Program-made: the position numbers and the translations under genes
In this document: in pieces, positions 60,801 to 64,000 of the stretch
How positions within the stretch are numbered: position 1 is the stretch's first letter
Layout: each line of letters begins with the position of its first letter
Notes under the pieces: generated by a model
Seen by the model: only the letters and a program-made list of their open reading frames with translations
What the model was told of the DNA's origin: nothing
The model's database searches: none
NCBI GenBank assembly: GCA_026709935.1
Contig: JAPOSC010000065.1
Location: forward strand, 228,547-292,546
Direction of reading: 5' to 3'
Origin: Thiotrichales bacterium
GTDB taxonomy: Bacteria > Pseudomonadota > Gammaproteobacteria > HK1
Length of the DNA stretch: 64,000 nucleotides

Positions 60801-61588
60801 AGATGGATCTCGATCGTCCGGGCCGCGTCGCGGATCAGCTCCAGATACGAAGGGGACAGGGACGACACCGCGAAGAAGCACGCACGCCGCGGCCAGCCCG
60901 GGGGCCGAGACGGATTCCCAGCCAGTTCCTGTCGGCCCGCGCGGAACCGGTCGAGGGCGTTGACCCAGTGATGGGCGCCTCCGGGGCCGTCCGCCGCCAC
61001 CAGGCGCTGCCACAGCCGCGCCTGCCAGTGGGGGGCCGGGCCGCTCTCCCATGCGCGGATCCAGTCGGGGCGATACAGGAGGCACTTGTCGTACATGCGG
61101 GCGAGGCGATCCGCGAGTTCGAGCCGCTTGCGGGGGTCGCCGTCGCGCAGGTAGCCGGCCACCGCACGCTCGGGCGCAGGCGCTCCGCCACCGTCGTCCG
61201 GGGCATCCCGCAACGTTTTCGAGTCGATCCCGCCGGCGGGATGTCCATCGCGCCGCGGTCCGCCGCCAGGTGCTCCGTCCGGCCCCGGCAGCCGGTCGTG
61301 GATGCGCCAGCGAAGCCGCGCCGGCAGGTACGGCTGCTCCCGGGAGAGATCGGGGACCACGCCGCGCATGATCGACCATGCGAACTCGGCCGGCTGCTCG
61401 AAGCGGATATTGGCCGCGATACCAAGGGTGCGGGCCAGCTCCAGCGACAGCCACCGCCCCCGCGTGGGATGCGGCACCACGATCCGCTCGGCCGCGAACG
61501 GATCGCCCGGGTCGGTGCGCATGAGCTGCGCCAGCTCGGCCGCGAGCACCTCGAGGCGGTTGGAATGATGCAGCCGGATTCCGGTCAC
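57881..61588 (-). CDS. recC: Exodeoxyribonuclease V gamma subunit
   Basis: The Chi-recognising, helicase-like subunit of RecBCD. It has 1235 residues, against 1122 in E. coli. The N-terminus LHHSNRLEVLAAELAQLM, then RGRWLSLELARTLGIAANIRFEQPAEFAWSIMR, is the RecC start; VHVCHS-type segment IQIHVCHSPVREAEVLHDRLL, CVVGMNDGVFPRSPSAPSFD, GDRDVRYEDRFAFLEALLAARRCFIVTYAGRG and DLTSFFAHPTRYFLRERLGVRLE follow. Two low-complexity insertions are seen: about 75 residues of AGAPDGAPDEAPSG repeats near 390-465, and ADEVPADEVP near 1090. The start GTG 61588 fits the family, though no ribosome site is visible. recC is the first gene of the operon. Confidence 0.95.
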   Translation of the reverse strand: MTGIRLHHSNRLEVLAAELAQLMRTDPGDPFAAERIVVPHPTRGRWLSLELARTLGIAANIRFEQPAEFAWSIMRGVVPDLSREQPYLPARLRWRIHDRLPGPDGAPGGGPRRDGHPAGGIDSKTLRDAPDDGGGAPAPERAVAGYLRDGDPRKRLELADRLARMYDKCLLYRPDWIRAWESGPAPHWQARLWQRLVAADGPGGAHHWVNALDRFRAGRQELAGNPSRPPGWPRRACFFAVSSLSPSYLELIRDAARTIEIHLFVFNPCREYWGDIHSRREIDSRAGGTDPNARYLTEGNELLAAWGRAGRDSIDALVEVHDAEWEEYFVVPAGPHRLAAVQRDILDLRLAGEADCSDEVSEGAPDDVPVEASSGCTPKAADAALAAGAPDGAPDEAPSGRILETTDTAPAAGAPSGAPAPPRVEGAAGLTSDDSIQIHVCHSPVREAEVLHDRLLAVFEAHPDLEPADVLVLAPDLDVYGPAVEAVFAAAGRVPCHVARARTAESRTMRAFLDLLSLPGSRQGAETVLAPLAAPAIQARFGFGDADVAIIREWVREAGIRWGVDEAHRGEEGLPATADHTWRHGLRRLLLGYAMADVGAPVAGLVPCRAGGGAFDVGGTDGERLGRFVSYCEGVLGLRHRLAGRRRPAHWAAELRALVRDFLADGSEPVERGGPSRRPRGSAGGAIARELADEVGAVRTLIREFENEAAAGESSIPVEVVVDALRERTQGTAREAARLTDGVTVASLGAGRVFPAEVVCVVGMNDGVFPRSPSAPSFDVVAAGRARRGDRDVRYEDRFAFLEALLAARRCFIVTYAGRGLRDDAPIPPSVLVDELKDYLDRRFPGAPLEVRHPLQPFSPRYFEAAGDADSGTRDLFSYSHGMCEAANVLRAARAADEEPNSRFAGVELPAPDASRRHVDLADLTSFFAHPTRYFLRERLGVRLELEDLTLEDEEPFELDGLERHRLQADVWSQVRAGVEPERGAALLYGSGRLPQAGLGRIVHEDVREAVEPLEARLAPYREALQAPLRSLDLTLGEFRIVGTFEQIAPAAGAPADEVPADEVPGRRASSEPPLGPMVWWRLGKLRARDRIEIRLRQLAWTAAGYGPLEAVVVSRSRDGKSWQSAIFPPPEDAREHLGRWLDAWWRGQSAPLPLFPETSFAYAKAIVRAEGDGDASTGAAREKAASVWYGDRFARGEGLDPYLALVWESGDPLTGDDFEDLAEQLLVPLVGAQP

Positions 61589-61658
61589 TTCGCGGTGACC
61601 GCGGCCACGATGAGGCCGTCTCCCGCCGGCGGATCGGAACGATGCCGCCGCGCCGGCA

Positions 61659-63065
61659 TCACTTCGCAGTGTCCGATGGCGACTCTGATCCACCCGTTAC
61701 GTCGGCCGCGACCCGCAGTATTGCGTCGATGCTTCGCTCCACGTCTTCGTCGATGGTCGCCCACGACGAGACGCTGATGCGCATCGCGGCCCGGCCGTTC
61801 CAGGAGGTGCCCCCGCACCAGCAGGTGCCGTCGCGCTGCACGCCGCGGATCACTTCCGCGGTCACGGCATCGTCGCCGAACGCGACCAGCACCTGGTTGA
61901 GCACCACGTCGTTGAGAACCTCGGCGCCGGATTCACGCAGCCCCGCCGCGAACCGCCGGGCCTGGCGGCAGTGGTGCTCGACGAGTTCGGCGATACCGTT
62001 GCGGCCGAGCGACGCGATCGCGGCCCACACCTCGGCCCCGCGAATGCGGCGGCTCGTCTCCGGGGTGAACTCGAACGGGTCGCGGCGGCTGCGGTTCGGA
62101 AGATAGTCCGCCCGGATCGACATCGCGCCGTGTAATGCCACTGCGTCGCGCACGATGGCGAGACCGCTGTCGTAGGGCACGTTGAGCCACTTGTGGGCGT
62201 CGGTCGCCCAGGAATCGGCGCGCTCGACCCCGGCGGCAAGCGCGCCGAGCCGGCTCGACGCCCGCGCCCACAGGCCGAAGGCGCCGTCCACATGGACCCG
62301 GACGTCGTCCGCCCGCACCGCGTCGCAGATCGCCCCCACCGGATCGAAGGCGCCGGTGTTCACATTCCCCGCCTGGGTGCAGACGATGGCCGGTCCGGCC
62401 AGCGCCGGCAGTGCGTCCGCGCGCATCCGGCCCTGATCGTCGGCCGGGACCCGAACCACCCGATCACGCCCGAGCCCGAGCATGCCGAGGGCCTTGAACA
62501 GGGTGGCATGGGCCTGCTCGCCCACTACCACCGTGATCTCGGGAGCGTCCCGGAGCCCGTGCCGGTCGACGTCATGGCCGTGCGCAAGCAGCACCGCGCG
62601 CCGGGCCGCCGCGAGCGCGGTGAAGTTGGCCATGGTGGCCCCGGTGACGAACGCGGTCCCCGAACCCGCCGGCAGGTCCAGCGCTTCGAGCACCCACCGC
62701 ATCGCCACCCGCTCGATGGCCGCGCCGATCGGCGAGCTCACTTCGCTGAACGCGTTCTGATCCCAGACCGTGGCGAGCCAGCTCGCAGCCACCGAGGCCG
62801 GCAGGGCGCCACCGGTGACGAAACCGAAGTACCGGGGGCCGGCGCTCGCGGTCACCCCTTGCCCCCCGATCTCGTCGAGCCGGGCGAGAATCTCCGATGC
62901 GGGCATCCCGTGACGCGGCAGCGCCCCGCCCAACGCGGACGCAAGCTCGCTCGCACCCCGCTCGGGAGCGACCCGGCGGTCGGGGAGTGATTCGATAAAC
63001 CGCGTGGCGCGCTCAGCCGTCTCGCCCAGCAACTCGCGCATGTCGTTCCCGTCTCGCTCGCTCAT
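61659..63065 (-). CDS. PLP-dependent decarboxylase (group II, aromatic-amino-acid-decarboxylase-like)
   Basis: A 468-residue PLP enzyme. The cofactor Lys is in SWATDAHKWLNVPYDSG; the PLP-contact region GTAFVTGATMANFTALAAARRAVL and HVDGAFGLWARAS (the conserved Asp of the pyridine site) are intact. ASAGPRYFGFVTGGALPASVAASWLATVWDQN is the typical N-terminal block of this group, which covers decarboxylases of aromatic amino acids, glutamate and diaminobutyrate. The substrate cannot be read from sequence. ATG 63065 follows GGGGAAGC. recC starts 71 bp after its stop, so co-transcription is possible. Confidence 0.88.
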   Translation of the reverse strand: MSERDGNDMRELLGETAERATRFIESLPDRRVAPERGASELASALGGALPRHGMPASEILARLDEIGGQGVTASAGPRYFGFVTGGALPASVAASWLATVWDQNAFSEVSSPIGAAIERVAMRWVLEALDLPAGSGTAFVTGATMANFTALAAARRAVLLAHGHDVDRHGLRDAPEITVVVGEQAHATLFKALGMLGLGRDRVVRVPADDQGRMRADALPALAGPAIVCTQAGNVNTGAFDPVGAICDAVRADDVRVHVDGAFGLWARASSRLGALAAGVERADSWATDAHKWLNVPYDSGLAIVRDAVALHGAMSIRADYLPNRSRRDPFEFTPETSRRIRGAEVWAAIASLGRNGIAELVEHHCRQARRFAAGLRESGAEVLNDVVLNQVLVAFGDDAVTAEVIRGVQRDGTCWCGGTSWNGRAAMRISVSSWATIDEDVERSIDAILRVAADVTGGSESPSDTAK

Positions 63066-63250
63066 GCTTCCCCGGCTCCCGATGTCTGCAAGCGTCCGGA
63101 AACGCTCCCGCGCACCGGAGTCCGCCGCTCGGGCGGCGGTACCGATGCACTCGCGCCTACGGTAACCCGAACCCGGAAATCCCGCCAAAATCTCGGCGCC
63201 GACCCGGCGATGGTGCAAACCCTCACCGGCCCCACCAGCCCGACCACCAC

Positions 63251-63396
63251 GGCTCGGTATGGTCGGCGCCCGGAGACTGCGAACCTAGTGAATGACAATG
63301 CTGTTCGGGCGTACCATGACCATGGCACGGTATGATTCGGAGCCTGGAGATTGCGAAGGACGAAGCCAGTGACGCTGGTTCGCGTACCATTCGTCG
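63251..63396. repeat. Imperfect 73-bp direct repeat
   Basis: Two adjacent 73-bp units with about 70 percent identity: both start GGC.CGGTATG, contain GGAGA.TGCGAA and end GCGTACCAT. They lie in the 391-bp gap before the coiled-coil gene, where no other feature is seen. Confidence 0.5.
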
Positions 63397-63456
63397 CGCC
63401 GGCGTCCCGGGATGGTTCACAGCCAACCGCCATCGCACCGCACACTGGAGACCGCC

Positions 63457-63885
63457 ATGACCTTCGACACCCTCACCGCAGCCCGCGAGCTCGAATCCGC
63501 GAAGTTCAGCCGCGAGCAGGCCGAAGCCATCGCGAAGACAGTGCGCGACGGGCAAGGTGAGCTTGCGACGAAGGCCGACGTTGCCGCACTGGAGAACTCC
63601 ACGAAAGCCGGCATTGCCGCGCTGGGACACTCCACGAACGCCAACATTGCCGCGCTGGGACACTCCACGAACGCCAACATTGCCGCGCTCGAGAACTCCA
63701 TGAACACCAGCATTGCCGCGCTCGAGAACTCCATGAACACCAGCATTGCCGCGCTGGAAAACTCCACGAACGCCAACACTGCCGCGCTCGAAATTCGCCT
63801 CGTGAAATGGGCTATCGGTCTCGCGTTCGCCGTCGCGGCCATCGTACTCGCCGGCGTGCGGCTCATGCTCGATACAGGGGCATGA
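63457..63885 (+). CDS. Coiled-coil single-pass membrane protein with 11-residue repeats
   Basis: A 142-residue protein resembling DUF1640/CCDC90-type proteins: an N-terminal helical segment (TAARELESAKFSREQAEAIAKTVRDGQGELATKADV), then six 11-residue repeats (ALENSMNTSIA type) and a C-terminal transmembrane helix (LVKWAIGLAFAVAAIVLAGVRLML). The repeats are encoded by a 33-bp tandem array at 63580-63777, with the two pairs at 63613/63646 and 63679/63712 identical, so the length is probably variable. An 11-residue period fits a right-handed coiled coil. ATG 63457 follows GGAG. Function unknown. Confidence 0.75.
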   Translation: MTFDTLTAARELESAKFSREQAEAIAKTVRDGQGELATKADVAALENSTKAGIAALGHSTNANIAALGHSTNANIAALENSMNTSIAALENSMNTSIAALENSTNANTAALEIRLVKWAIGLAFAVAAIVLAGVRLMLDTGA

Positions 63886-64000
63886 CCGCCCGGTGTCCAG
63901 CGTCAGTCTGTCTTGAAATCGCGCCTCGCAGGATCTACGGTGCGCAGCGTGAAGCGATTGGCCAGACGGCAAGTTCGAACTAGGATGAACCCCGCGACAG
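63886..64000. other. Window end, no feature seen
   Basis: The last 115 bp hold no start codon with a ribosome site, repeat or RNA gene that I can support. Confidence 0.5.

Overview
The window is high-GC DNA from a proteobacterium, most likely a gammaproteobacterium. The evidence is the conserved gene block pyrG-kdsA-eno-ftsB-ispD-ispF, a recC-recB-recD operon, msrPQ, pepN, darP and a long PurL of the gammaproteobacterial type. I cannot name the species. No rRNA, tRNA, CRISPR array, transposase or phage gene was recognised. Layout: 1-2756 holds the end of a peptide-type ABC permease, a DUF1028 protein and a gamma-glutamyltransferase-family hydrolase. 2900-10030 holds purB, a Lys/Ala-rich single-pass membrane protein and purL. 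10032-15317 holds a DUF4143 ATPase, msrPQ, a Phd/PIN toxin-antitoxin pair and a Smr-domain protein. 15358-17952 is a lipoprotein-type subtilisin autotransporter. 18316-35354 is a 17-kb run of 18 genes, all on the minus strand and mostly joined by 1-4 bp stop/start overlaps; it looks like a type II fatty-acid/polyketide pathway with its own export system. 35877-38650 is a variable patch: a lipoprotein, an RraA remnant, an AT-rich secreted protein and a second DUF4143 ATPase. 38971-48157 is housekeeping (ispF, ispD, ftsB, eno, kdsA, pyrG, darP, pepN). 48616-50254 carries small exported proteins. 50292-61588 is recD-recB-recC (transcribed recC to recD). 61659-63065 is a PLP decarboxylase and 63457-63885 a coiled-coil membrane protein. 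The most interesting system is the 17-kb cluster. In transcription order it has an ACP, a degenerate SDR, a ketoreductase, a ketosynthase fused to a degenerate ketosynthase, a hotdog thioesterase, a second ketoreductase, a second ACP, a GcvT-like folate-fold protein, a membrane-anchored GNAT acyltransferase, a Tat/lipoprotein TPR protein, a catalytically dead ketosynthase homologue, an intact ketosynthase, a FabZ-like dehydratase, an exported helical-repeat protein, a LolD-like ATPase, an FtsX-type permease, a LolA-like protein and an outer-membrane barrel. My inference is that it builds an acyl chain on dedicated ACPs, transfers it at the inner membrane and moves the lipid to the outer membrane. 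It resembles aryl-polyene clusters in logic but lacks their ammonia-lyase, ligase and MMPL genes, and I do not recognise a characterised equivalent. The second theme is repeats. There are two dispersed intergenic families with inverted ends (family A, about 110-120 bp, five copies; family B, about 80-85 bp, three copies), short ATTCCCGCC/GGCGGGAAT palindromes inside recB and recD, low-complexity in-frame insertions in PurL, RecB, RecC and RecD, a 23-bp tandem array in front of an ATPase gene, and a 125-bp tandem triplication of the recB-recD junction that creates two 42-codon mini-ORFs coupled to both genes.
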